DNA of 13,263 nucleotides from Chloroflexota bacterium (lineage in GTDB: Bacteria > Chloroflexota > Dehalococcoidia > GIF9 > UBA5629), in assembly GCA_026389675.1 (NCBI GenBank), contig JAPLHJ010000005.1:1-13263 (forward strand), in the 5' to 3' direction. Numbering within the stretch: position 1 is the stretch's first letter; every line of letters starts with the position of its first letter. The translations under genes and the position numbers were made by a program. A model generated the notes under the pieces. The model did not search any database and was not told the origin of the DNA. It worked only from the letters and a program-made list of their open reading frames with translations. This document shows, in pieces, positions 1 through 7,298 of this stretch.

Positions 1-153
1 TTGCTGACCGGGGCCGTATCTCCTCTCAGGAAGGACGGTCCCGGCAGCCGTATCTATTTTGATTAGAAAACCCTGGCCCGGCTTGGCTATGTTATCAATC
101 TGCCGGGCATTAAATATTGTTGATAAAATTATAAAACTCACAGGAGGATTAAT
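1..153. other. Leader region before the first CoA-transferase gene
   Basis: No gene can be assigned with confidence. One forward frame is open from base 1 to a TAG at 64-66 and another to a TGA at 60-62, so the tail of an upstream gene may lie here, but the 20 or so codons are too few to identify. Bases 40-47 (CCCGGCAG) and 100-107 (CTGCCGGG) are complementary but 52 bases apart, with no T-run, so this is not a convincing terminator. The last 35 bases are AT-rich. TAAAAT at 124-129 resembles a -10 box but has no good -35 box in front. Confidence 0.4.
142..147 (+). promoter_or_regulatory. Ribosome binding site of the first CoA-transferase
   Basis: A perfect AGGAGG lies 6 bases before the ATG at 154, which fixes the start of this gene. 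Confidence 0.85.
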
Positions 154-1362
154 ATGGCATCAGCATTGGACGGTATAAAGGTCGTAGAGCTCTCGACCTG
201 GTTCGCGGGGCCTACCTGCGGCATGTGGATGGGAGAACATGGGGCGGACGTGGTCCGGGTGGAGCCTGTCGAAGGCGACCCCCTGCGCGCAATCTATTCA
301 TCCGGCGTGCTTCCCGCCGAGCTCAATATAGGCTATAACTGGATGTGGGAGATGGCTAACCGCAGCAAGCGGTGCATCACGCTCGACCTCAAGCAGGAGG
401 AGAGCCGCAAGATCATGCATAAAATGGTAGGCCAGGCCGACGTCTTCCTGGCCAACCTGCGGCCCTCAACACTCAAGCGTGCCAGGATGGATTATGACAC
501 GCTTAGCAAGATCAATCCGCGGCTGGTTTACTGCAACATCACCGGCTACGGGTCGAAGGGACCCGGCGCCGACTGGCAGGCCTTCGACGAGACCGCCTTC
601 TGGACGCGCTCCGGCATCATGTCCACCATGGGAGAGCCGGGCACACCGGCCGTGCCGCTGCGCGGCGCCATGGGTGACAATACCACGGGCATATTTGCGC
701 TTGGCGCTATCAGCCTGGCCCTGTATTCAAGGGAAAAGACGGGAAAGGGGCAGCTGGTGGAATGCTCGCTTTACGGTAACGGCATGTGGGTGGCCGGCAT
801 CGACGTACAGGGCGCACTTGTTTACAACATGGAACTGGGCAGGCAATCGCGGTTAACCCAGGGCAACCCGCTTTACACCACCTACGCTGCCAAAGACGAC
901 AAGTGGTTCATGTTCCAGATGCTGCAGACCGACCGCTTCTGGCCGGGAGTTTGCCAGGCTGTCGGCAAGCCTGACTGGGAATCTAAGTATCCGACACACG
1001 CCGACAGGTGCAAGAACAGCGCAGCTTTAATCAAGCTGCTGGACGCTGAGTTCGCCAGGCAGCCGCGCGAGTACTGGGCGCCGAGATTTGACGAGAATGG
1101 GCTGATCTGGGCCCCCGCGCAAACGCCGACCGAGGTCATCAGGGACCCGGTGGCTCTGGAGAACGGTTACATCATCGAGTACGAACACTTCAACTACGGC
1201 AAGCTTAAGGGCATACGTTGCCCCATCCAGCTCAAGGGCACACCGGAACGGACGCCCTTCGGCGCGCCGGAATTCGGACAGCATACCGAGGAAGTGCTGC
1301 TCGAGTTGGGCTATAGCTGGGAGGATATCGGCAGCTTCAAGGAACGGAAGGTCATATTATAA
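154..1362 (+). CDS. Family III CoA-transferase (CaiB/BaiF), first paralogue
   Basis: The 402-aa protein is a full-length family III CoA-transferase, a family that moves CoA between acyl-CoA and a free acid through an aspartyl-CoA intermediate. The N-terminal Rossmann-like part shows GIKVVELSTW and GADVVRVEP (residues 7-38), the CoA-binding loop NRSKR (69-73) and the LDL strand. The expected catalytic aspartate is Asp175 in GDNTTG. The C-terminal GQHTEEVLLELGYSWEDI motif is also present. An AGGAGG site supports the start. It is clearly paralogous to the CoA-transferase at 3969-5174, with similar length and the same tail motif. The pair recalls two-subunit enzymes such as BbsEF of anaerobic toluene degradation, but there the subunit genes are adjacent. 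The substrate cannot be inferred; family assignment is firm. Confidence 0.93.
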   Translation: MASALDGIKVVELSTWFAGPTCGMWMGEHGADVVRVEPVEGDPLRAIYSSGVLPAELNIGYNWMWEMANRSKRCITLDLKQEESRKIMHKMVGQADVFLANLRPSTLKRARMDYDTLSKINPRLVYCNITGYGSKGPGADWQAFDETAFWTRSGIMSTMGEPGTPAVPLRGAMGDNTTGIFALGAISLALYSREKTGKGQLVECSLYGNGMWVAGIDVQGALVYNMELGRQSRLTQGNPLYTTYAAKDDKWFMFQMLQTDRFWPGVCQAVGKPDWESKYPTHADRCKNSAALIKLLDAEFARQPREYWAPRFDENGLIWAPAQTPTEVIRDPVALENGYIIEYEHFNYGKLKGIRCPIQLKGTPERTPFGAPEFGQHTEEVLLELGYSWEDIGSFKERKVIL

Positions 1363-1372
1363 TATTCGTAAA

Positions 1373-1431
1373 CGTAGGGGCGGGTTTTCAAACCCGCCCG
1401 GCGCAGGCGCACCTGAAGGTACGCCCCTGCG
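1373..1431. repeat. Intergenic copy of palindromic repeat A
   Basis: A compact palindromic element sits in the 122-bp gap between the CoA-transferase and the first crotonase. Its ends are inverted (GTAGGGGC at 1374-1381, GCCCCTGC at 1423-1430, one mismatch). A 10-bp perfect stem lies inside it: GGGCGGGTTT at 1378-1387, loop TC, then the complement at 1390-1399. A second, weaker hairpin has ACC/GGT arms around TGAA (1411-1420). The same element occurs at least four times inside the fused CoA-transferase gene (8788-9214). It lacks a T-tract after the stem, so it is a dispersed repeat rather than an obvious terminator, although it would fold strongly in the operon mRNA. Confidence 0.85.
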
Positions 1432-1484
1432 TATGCGAAAAAGATAGATTAATAACACGCAAGCGTGCGAAAAGGAGTCATTAA

Positions 1485-2240
1485 ATGTCGATACTGATAT
1501 ACGAGAAAAAAGACCATATCGCGTATATTACACTCAACCGGCCCCCGCTCAACACCATGAGCGTCGAACTCAGCCGGCAGCTCATCAAGGCACTGCATGA
1601 TTACGATGCGGACAACGACCTGTATGCAGGTATAATCACGGGCACCGGCGACAGGTCGTTCTGCGCGGGCGCCGACCTGACCGACCCGGAACATATCGAG
1701 GCAGGGGTTAACTGGGAGGCCGATTACGATTGGCAGTTGGCCAACATCAAGAAGCCGCTTATCGCGGCGGTAAACGGCTACTGCCTGGGCGCCGGCTTCA
1801 CGCTGGCGTTGTGCTGCGATATCAGGATAGCTTCTGAAAAGGCTTCGCTCGGCACACCCGACCAGAAGCTCAACACGGTGGATGCCTACGCGTCCATCAT
1901 GCTTTCGCGCATGATACCGGCCTCGACGGCCATGGAGGTTCTGATGACCGGCGACCGCCTTAGCGCCCAGGAAGCTTACCGTATAGGGCTGGTCAGCCGC
2001 CTGGTCCCACCAGCGGAGCTGATACCGGCAGCCGAGGCTATTGCCAAAAAGATATGCAACAACGGCCCGGTAGCCTTGTGGGCCTGTAAAGAGCTGAACA
2101 GGCGGACCCGCTACATGTCACTGGATGACAGCCTGAGCCTGTTCAAATCCATCACCGGGCCCATACTCAAAATGGATGATACGCGAGAGGGCATCACCGC
2201 CTTCTTCGAGAAGCGCCCGCCCGTCTGGAAGTTGAAGTAA
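1485..2240 (+). CDS. Crotonase-fold (enoyl-CoA hydratase/isomerase) protein without the Glu pair
   Basis: The 251-aa protein has the usual crotonase length and fold signature: ITLNRPPLNTMS near the N-terminus, the first oxyanion-hole segment FCAGADL (59-65), the second one GYCLGAGF (98-105), and an LTGDRLSAQEA-like stretch (MTGDRLSAQEA, 154-164). The two glutamates that activate water in rat mitochondrial hydratase (Glu144 and Glu164) align by motif with Thr106 (GAGFTL) and Asp126 (GTPDQ), 20 residues apart as expected. A standard syn-hydratase reaction is therefore unlikely; isomerase, hydrolase, decarboxylase or C-C cleaving activity on an acyl-CoA is possible. AAGGAG at 1472-1477, 7 bases upstream, supports the start. 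It is followed within 20 bases by a second crotonase gene. Confidence 0.9.
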   Translation: MSILIYEKKDHIAYITLNRPPLNTMSVELSRQLIKALHDYDADNDLYAGIITGTGDRSFCAGADLTDPEHIEAGVNWEADYDWQLANIKKPLIAAVNGYCLGAGFTLALCCDIRIASEKASLGTPDQKLNTVDAYASIMLSRMIPASTAMEVLMTGDRLSAQEAYRIGLVSRLVPPAELIPAAEAIAKKICNNGPVALWACKELNRRTRYMSLDDSLSLFKSITGPILKMDDTREGITAFFEKRPPVWKLK

Positions 2241-2258
2241 CAATAGGGAGATATGAAC

Positions 2259-3029
2259 ATGCAATTTGAGACTGTAATTTATGAGAAAGTGGACGATATT
2301 GCCATTATCAGGCTGAACCGTCCCAAGGTGCTCAATGCCATAAATGTCCAGCTTACCCGGGATTTCCACCAGGCGCTGGCGGAAGCAGCGCTGGACTCCA
2401 CCGTAAAAGGGGTGATTATCAAGGGCGAAGGGCGGGCCTTCTGCGCCGGTGACGACCTGTCGGAGAGCCCCCAGAGTATGAAGGTCGAGGACATCCTCCG
2501 GCACGTAGAAGTGCTGCAGGATACGACCCGCATCATGCTCAACATGGAGAAAACCGTCATCGCGGCCGTGCACGGCTACGCGCTGGGCGCCGGCTGCGAG
2601 TGGGCGATGAGCGCTGACATACGCATCGCCGCCGAGGGGACCAAGTTCGGGTTCCCGGAAACCAACGTAGGGGCAGGCATAACCAACTGCGGAACAAAGC
2701 TGCTGCCGCTACTGATCGGCATCGGGCGGGCCAAGTGGATGGCCTTCACCAACGAGCGCATCGATGCCGTTAAAGCGGAGCAGTGGGGCCTGGTCAACTT
2801 CGTTGTTCCTGCCGACAAGCTGGACGAGACGGCCATGGCGATGGTAAAAAAGATAACCGCCAACTCATCGCTGTCCATCAAGTTCACCAAGAGGCAGATG
2901 AATTTCGGCGTATACCAGGACTATGAGCAGCAGTTCGAACTGGAGGCGCACGATGTCGTGCTGTGCCTGACCGGCATGGAGGCCGCCATGCGTGCCAGGG
3001 CCGCGCTTGACAAGACGAAGAAGAAATAA
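2259..3029 (+). CDS. Enoyl-CoA hydratase/isomerase with intact Glu pair
   Basis: This crotonase-superfamily protein of about 256 aa keeps both catalytic glutamates. Numbered from the ATG at 2259, Glu114 lies in GAGCEW and Glu134 in FGFPE, the positions of rat hydratase Glu144 and Glu164. FCAGDDL (61-67) and HGYALGAGC (105-113) form the oxyanion hole. Hydration of an enoyl-CoA, or a related isomerisation, is the natural prediction. An ATG 6 bases upstream at 2253 is in frame, but AGGGAG at 2245-2250 is only 2 bases from it and 8 bases from 2259, so the second ATG is preferred. The gene is packed 18 bases after the altered crotonase and 17 bases before the amidohydrolase, consistent with co-translation in one operon. 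Confidence 0.92.
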   Translation: MQFETVIYEKVDDIAIIRLNRPKVLNAINVQLTRDFHQALAEAALDSTVKGVIIKGEGRAFCAGDDLSESPQSMKVEDILRHVEVLQDTTRIMLNMEKTVIAAVHGYALGAGCEWAMSADIRIAAEGTKFGFPETNVGAGITNCGTKLLPLLIGIGRAKWMAFTNERIDAVKAEQWGLVNFVVPADKLDETAMAMVKKITANSSLSIKFTKRQMNFGVYQDYEQQFELEAHDVVLCLTGMEAAMRARAALDKTKKK

Positions 3030-3117
3030 AATCAGGAGAAATTAAGATGATTATAGATTTTCGCGTGACGGTAAAATCAGGAGAAATTAAGATGATTATA
3101 GATTTTCGCGTGACGGT
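3027..3117 (+). repeat. 45-bp tandem duplication of a translation start region
   Basis: Bases 3027-3072 match bases 3072-3117 exactly, giving two tandem copies with a 45-bp period. Each copy contains AGGAG (3034-3038 and 3079-3083), an 8-base spacer, an ATG (3047 and 3092) and the first eight codons of the amidohydrolase, starting MIIDFRV. The unit begins at the stop codon of the preceding crotonase. Because 45 is a multiple of three, the upstream start reads into the downstream copy in frame and adds 15 residues. Confidence 0.97.
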
Positions 3118-3949
3118 GCCTATACGGGAATGGGTTGATGATGTTGAGGAAGCCAAACGTTTATTCCTGAGCAGCTTCATGAGGGGCTATGCGGAGTCAG
3201 CCTATGAAGTATCCGCCATGTACGATGTGACCGCTGAGAGCATGGTCAAGGCCATCGATGCCGCGGGTGTCAACTGCGCCGTTCTGCAGGCGGAATGGGC
3301 GCTCGGTGATTACAGGAAGTTGAATGATGCTACTTACCGGATCGCCAAGAAATACCCCAAGAAGTTCCCGCGTTATTACCTGACCGTCAATGCGCTGGAA
3401 GACGACGACATGGTCAAGGTGGTGGAGCGGGAGGTCAAGGAGCGGGGCTTCAGCGGCGTCAACTTCCAGACCTGGGCGCAGCGCATGTATCCCAATGACA
3501 GGAGGTTGTACCCGGTATATGCCAAGTGCCAGGAGCTGGGCATACCTGTGACCATACATTCTTCAATCAATTTCACCATCGACCGCAGCATCGATTTCAG
3601 CAGGCCCATCTATATCGACCATGTAGCCTGTGATTTCCCGGACCTGAAAATTGTGGGTAATCATGGTGGCTGGCCCTGGGTATCCGAATTGGTGGCCGTG
3701 GCCTGGAAGCACAAAAATGTCTATATCGAGATAGGCGCGGTAGCCCCCAAATACATCGGCACGCCCGGCACCGGCTGGGACCCGCTTATGATATACGGCA
3801 ACAGCCTGCTGCAGGACAGGGTGCTCTTTGCCACCGATGACATGATACCCTGGCAGCGCTGCATCGATGAGCTACAAGCACTGCCGCTCAAGGACAAGGT
3901 CAAAGAGGAGTGGTTGGGGCTCAACGCGGCCAGGCTGCTGGGGCTATAA
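3047..3949 (+). CDS. Amidohydrolase-2 (ACMSD-like) family protein with altered metal motif
   Basis: The protein is 300 aa from the ATG at 3047, or 285 aa from the equally well served ATG at 3092. It belongs to the TIM-barrel amidohydrolase-2 family, which includes decarboxylases, hydratases and hydrolases of carboxylic acids. In the 285-aa numbering, late metal or catalytic ligands are recognisable: His156 in VTIHSS, His191 in GNHGGWPW, and Asp249 in FATDD. The usual N-terminal D-x-H-x-H is absent; the strand reads IDFRVTVP, with Arg and Thr where the two histidines belong. The enzyme may bind metal differently or work without it. The 45-bp duplication makes the longer form begin with a doubled first strand. 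It lies 17 bases after the hydratase and 19 before the second CoA-transferase. Family confident, reaction unknown. Confidence 0.85.
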   Translation: MIIDFRVTVKSGEIKMIIDFRVTVPIREWVDDVEEAKRLFLSSFMRGYAESAYEVSAMYDVTAESMVKAIDAAGVNCAVLQAEWALGDYRKLNDATYRIAKKYPKKFPRYYLTVNALEDDDMVKVVEREVKERGFSGVNFQTWAQRMYPNDRRLYPVYAKCQELGIPVTIHSSINFTIDRSIDFSRPIYIDHVACDFPDLKIVGNHGGWPWVSELVAVAWKHKNVYIEIGAVAPKYIGTPGTGWDPLMIYGNSLLQDRVLFATDDMIPWQRCIDELQALPLKDKVKEEWLGLNAARLLGL

Positions 3950-3968
3950 AAAAGGCACAGGAGGGAAA

Positions 3969-5174
3969 ATGGACTACCCGCTGAAAGGTTTAAAAGTAGT
4001 TGAGGTATCAACCTGGGCGGCAGGCCCCAGTTGCGGCATGTGGATGGCGGAATGGGGCGCCGATGTCATCAGGGTGGAACCCATCGAAGGGGACCCGGCC
4101 CGCATGCTGATACAGTCGGGCAACGCACCCGTTACCGAGTTCAACTGGTTCTGGGAGCTGGTCAACCGCAGCAAGCGCATCATCGCCCTGGACCTGAAAA
4201 AAGATGAGAGCAAAAAGATAGTTCACAAGCTGGTCGGAAAAGCTGATATATTCATTGCCAACCTGAGGCCGGGCACGTTGAAAAGGGCAAACCTGGATTA
4301 TGAGACATTGAGCAAGATAAATCCCAGGCTGATATACGGGCAGATCACCGGGTTCGGCCCCAAGGGGCCGGGCACTGAGTGGCCGGCCTTCGACAGCCTT
4401 GCCTACTGGGCCAGGGCAGGCATAGAGGCCCGCCTGGGGGAACCGGGCACGCCGTCGGTCCAGGAACTTGGCTCGATGGGCGATCATACGACGGGGATGT
4501 TTGCCTTTGGCGGCATCATGCTTGCCCTGTACAACAGGGAGAAAACCGGGATTGGCCAGCGTGTGGATGTTTCACTGCTGGGGAGCGGCATATGGGTAAA
4601 TGGGGTGGACATCCAGGTGGTCATGACCTACAACATAGAATATCCCAGGGAGTCCAGGAAATCCATGACCAACGCCTTCGGCAACAGCTATGAGTGCAAG
4701 GACGGCAAGTGGTTCCATTTCGAAATGCTGCAGAGCGACAAGTACTGGCCGGCTATCTGCAGGGTGCTGGGCAGGCCGGACTTCGAGACGGATGCCAGGT
4801 TCTCCAGCCACGGGCGCAGGATGAAGAACAGCGTGGAACTCATCGCTGAGCTGGACAAGATATTTATCACCAAGACCAGGGATGAATGGGGGCCGTTATT
4901 TACGGAAGCTCAGATGGCCTGGGGGCCGGCGCAGACCGCGCTCGAAGCGACGAAAGACCCCTGCGTTCTGGCAAACAACTACATCATTGAATACGAGCAT
5001 CCGATCCACGGCAAGGTCAGGGGCATAGGCTGCCCGATCCAGATGAGCAAATCACCCTATAAGACGCCTACCTGTGCGCCTGAGTATAGCCAGCACACTG
5101 AGGAGATATTGCAGGAGCTCGGCTACAGCTGGGAGGACATTTCCAGGTTTAAAGATGAAAAAGTGATCCCTTAA
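3969..5174 (+). CDS. Family III CoA-transferase (CaiB/BaiF), second paralogue
   Basis: The 401-aa protein is a second full-length CaiB/BaiF CoA-transferase, closely similar to the one at 154-1362. It has GLKVVEVSTW, GADVIRVEP, NRSKR (66-70), the catalytic aspartate Asp172 in GDHTTG, and the shared tail QHTEEILQELGYSWEDI. The frame is open further upstream, to 3867, but that extension overlaps the amidohydrolase and is not protein-like. AGGAGG at 3959-3964, 4 bases before the ATG at 3969, marks the real start. The two paralogues could form a heteromeric transferase or act on the substrate and product acids of the same pathway. Which of the two is not decidable from sequence. Confidence 0.92.
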   Translation: MDYPLKGLKVVEVSTWAAGPSCGMWMAEWGADVIRVEPIEGDPARMLIQSGNAPVTEFNWFWELVNRSKRIIALDLKKDESKKIVHKLVGKADIFIANLRPGTLKRANLDYETLSKINPRLIYGQITGFGPKGPGTEWPAFDSLAYWARAGIEARLGEPGTPSVQELGSMGDHTTGMFAFGGIMLALYNREKTGIGQRVDVSLLGSGIWVNGVDIQVVMTYNIEYPRESRKSMTNAFGNSYECKDGKWFHFEMLQSDKYWPAICRVLGRPDFETDARFSSHGRRMKNSVELIAELDKIFITKTRDEWGPLFTEAQMAWGPAQTALEATKDPCVLANNYIIEYEHPIHGKVRGIGCPIQMSKSPYKTPTCAPEYSQHTEEILQELGYSWEDISRFKDEKVIP

Positions 5175-5207
5175 TTAAATTTCAGGAGTAAAAGGAGGAG
5201 GAATCAA

Positions 5208-6992
5208 GTGAAGAAGCAGACCAAAAGAACTGTACTCTGGAGCATACTGGCTATAGTGGCCGTGCTTGTCATAGTCCTGGCAGTATTTCTCGCAGACCTG
5301 TCCGCTTTCCCGGGCAACATTAAAGAGACCGGCTACCAAAACCAGGTCGTGACGTCAGGAGTCAAGTCGACTTTCCACGATGGTGTAATTTACCGTTACC
5401 CCGGAATAGTTCCCATGATGGAAGTGGCCGGTGATTACTACGAAATGGGTTTGCAATATGGCGTATTACTGCGGCCGGAAATCCTCAACGGTATGGATTC
5501 GATGACCAAGATCCTTAAATGGAACGCAGATGAGATGGGTGTGCCTTATCCTGCCCTCGTCGGGTTGATTAAATACCAGGCAAGGCAAATGGCCGCCGGC
5601 CTGCCGCAAAAATACCAGGATGAGATGAAAGGTGTTTCAAATGGCTCGGGCGTGCCGTACGATACGGTTATATCCTGCTGTCTGTTCTACGATATCGGCA
5701 TGGGGATGGGCTGCACCGGGGTACTTATGCGTGGTTCTGACGGCTCAATCATCCAGGGTCGTAATAACGATACGGCTGCCTTCGGTGGTGAAGAGCTGGC
5801 CAAGATGACAGTGGTCGTCCGGTATAAAGCTAAGGGGGCTAACGTCGTAACCCATATGGACCAGCCTTTTTATATGGGGGTGGAAACTGGCTATAGTGAC
5901 AAGGGGTTAACTTTCGGCGAAGAAACGCTCTATGTTAAAAAACCGGATCCCAACGGTTTCTCGTTGCCTTACCTGATACGCATAGTGATGGAAGAGGCGT
6001 CAACGCTGGACCAGATTTATCCGTATTTCGACAAATACCACACTATAGGCGCATATGGCTGCGTCTGGGGTGACATAGATGCAGGCCGTGGCGCGGTGGT
6101 TCAGTTGACACCCACAGCGTGGGTAAAGAACGAACTGAAAGACTCTTTGCTATGGAATTTTAACCGCTTGTATGATCAGGAACTGGCCAAACAGCAGGTA
6201 GCGTCGGTTAATGTCAGCAACAGCAATATTGACCGTGAAGCTGTAGCCTCAACTTACCCTCAGAAGCCTGTATATACAATTGACGATGTCGTCAAGTTTG
6301 TGCGCGCCCAGATTGGTCCGGACGGCACAGATTACTCATGGTGTGGGACCAAGCGCCCGGTATGCAACTGGGCAGCATCGCAGATGATGATTTTTGATAC
6401 GAAGAGCGACGGCTTCTACATGGCCGTCGGACCGTACTACGCAGCGCGGCAGAACATCTATCACTTCTACAACGACTTCTCCAAACAGCCTGAACTTTTC
6501 ATGCCGGCAGTGCCAATTGAGCCTGTCATAGAAAAGGCCGCCCAAATTGAAAACCGCCTGGTAAATAAGGAAGAAAAGTTGAAGGCATTCATCGACCTTG
6601 CGCAGCAATACAAAGATGATGCCAATGTACAGTTCCTTGTTGCCTACAAGGCCTTCAAGCTCTCTAAACTGGATATATTCACCGAGTACGCAGAGAAAGC
6701 CTACGACATGGACCCGGCAAATTCTGAGTATCAAATGTATGCCGGTATAGCAGCCTACCAGAAAAAAGACCTGGAAAAAGCCGTTGGACTCCTTGATGGT
6801 GTGACCGCCAGGTACCCGGAGCAGGACCTTATCAGGCTCACCGTCCTGGAAAAGGCCAGCACGGCCAAAGACCCGCAGAAAGCGGCTCAATATACGGCAC
6901 AGAAGCAGGCGGTACTGGATAAATACGGCGCCGAATCCTACTACAACTCGGCTATCCTTCCCCTGATAAATGCCCTGGACAAGGACAAGTAA
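5208..6992 (+). CDS. Membrane-anchored C45-type Ntn-hydrolase with TPR-like tail
   Basis: The 594-aa protein starts with GTG, 6 bases after a strong AGGAGG. A lysine/arginine-rich N-terminus (MKKQTKR) precedes one hydrophobic segment (about residues 10-29), so it is probably a signal anchor with the rest outside the membrane. The middle resembles peptidase family C45 acyltransferases/hydrolases (penicillin acyltransferase-like, autoproteolytic Ntn fold): a YEMGLQYG segment (79-85), the putative nucleophile Cys169 in GCTG, and GRNND (184-188), the counterpart of the family's GRNxD. Cleavage before Cys169 would be expected to activate it. The C-terminal 150 residues are helical, with one TPR-like unit near 470-540 (AEKAYDMDPANSEYQMYAGI). 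A role in cleaving or making amide bonds is inferred; the substrate is unknown. It follows the CoA-transferase by 33 bases. Confidence 0.82.
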   Translation: MKKQTKRTVLWSILAIVAVLVIVLAVFLADLSAFPGNIKETGYQNQVVTSGVKSTFHDGVIYRYPGIVPMMEVAGDYYEMGLQYGVLLRPEILNGMDSMTKILKWNADEMGVPYPALVGLIKYQARQMAAGLPQKYQDEMKGVSNGSGVPYDTVISCCLFYDIGMGMGCTGVLMRGSDGSIIQGRNNDTAAFGGEELAKMTVVVRYKAKGANVVTHMDQPFYMGVETGYSDKGLTFGEETLYVKKPDPNGFSLPYLIRIVMEEASTLDQIYPYFDKYHTIGAYGCVWGDIDAGRGAVVQLTPTAWVKNELKDSLLWNFNRLYDQELAKQQVASVNVSNSNIDREAVASTYPQKPVYTIDDVVKFVRAQIGPDGTDYSWCGTKRPVCNWAASQMMIFDTKSDGFYMAVGPYYAARQNIYHFYNDFSKQPELFMPAVPIEPVIEKAAQIENRLVNKEEKLKAFIDLAQQYKDDANVQFLVAYKAFKLSKLDIFTEYAEKAYDMDPANSEYQMYAGIAAYQKKDLEKAVGLLDGVTARYPEQDLIRLTVLEKASTAKDPQKAAQYTAQKQAVLDKYGAESYYNSAILPLINALDKDK

Positions 6993-7147
6993 TGTGACGG
7001 TATATGACCGGTTAATTGAAGTATTAAAGGCCGAAGGCAGCACTGCCCCATTGATCATAGCTGGAGATTTACACTAGATGGAACTGTGAGGCGGTTTTTG
7101 CAAACACGCTGAAGTGATCTAAAATTATTCCCTGGAGGTATTTAACA
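6993..7147. other. Intergenic stretch before the desulforedoxin genes
   Basis: This 155-base gap contains no convincing gene or terminator. The only hairpin-like sequence, GGCAG/CTGCC at 7036-7047, has a two-base loop and no T-run. A very short GTG frame (6994-7077, 27 codons) has a weak AAGGA in front but no recognisable product. A possible promoter is listed separately. Confidence 0.5.
7098..7125 (+). promoter_or_regulatory. Possible sigma-70-like promoter for the desulforedoxin pair
   Basis: TTGCAA (7098-7103) and TAAAAT (7120-7125) are separated by 16 bases and match the -35 and -10 consensus at 4 and 5 of 6 positions. The implied transcript would start just before the ribosome binding site at 7134, so the leader would be very short. 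This is a motif match only. Confidence 0.22.
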
Positions 7148-7267
7148 ATGGCAAACCAGATTGGCAAGAAATATTCATGCGGCAAGTGCGGTTCCGAGTT
7201 CATAGTGACCAAGGGTGGCAACGGTCAGCTTGTATGCTGCGGCCAGCCAATGGAACAGAAAAAGTAG
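7148..7267 (+). CDS. Desulforedoxin-like iron protein, first copy
   Basis: This 39-aa protein matches the desulforedoxin / desulfoferrodoxin N-terminal domain. It has the CxxC pair Cys11 and Cys14 and the adjacent pair Cys30-Cys31, which together bind one iron in a rubredoxin-like Fe(SCys)4 site. The size is that of free-standing desulforedoxins, which are small cytoplasmic electron carriers known mainly from anaerobes. TGGAGGT at 7134-7140, 7 bases upstream, supports the start. A close paralogue follows after 31 bases. The electron partner is unknown; no desulfoferrodoxin or rubrerythrin gene is in the window. Confidence 0.88.
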   Translation: MANQIGKKYSCGKCGSEFIVTKGGNGQLVCCGQPMEQKK

Positions 7268-7298
7268 AGAGAAATTAACCTTTTACGGGAGAGATAAT

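Noticed and set aside
40..107. Complementary pair CCCGGCAG / CTGCCGGG as a terminator
   Set aside because: The loop is 52 bases and no T-run follows, so it is most likely chance in GC-rich DNA.
3867..3968. Upstream extension of the second CoA-transferase (34 residues)
   Set aside because: It overlaps the amidohydrolase and gives an Arg/Cys/Trp-rich, non-family sequence. The AGGAGG at 3959 selects the ATG at 3969.
4008..4487. 159-codon minus-strand open frame
   Set aside because: It is the reverse shadow of the second CoA-transferase gene, without an initiation signal or family motifs.
6336..7058. 240-codon minus-strand open frame over the end of the Ntn-hydrolase gene
   Set aside because: It overlaps a well-supported gene, and its translation shows no family motifs or start signal.
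6994..7077. Small GTG-initiated frame of 27 codons after the Ntn-hydrolase gene
   Set aside because: A weak AAGGA lies 8 bases upstream, but the product is short and unrecognised; it may be a remnant or chance.
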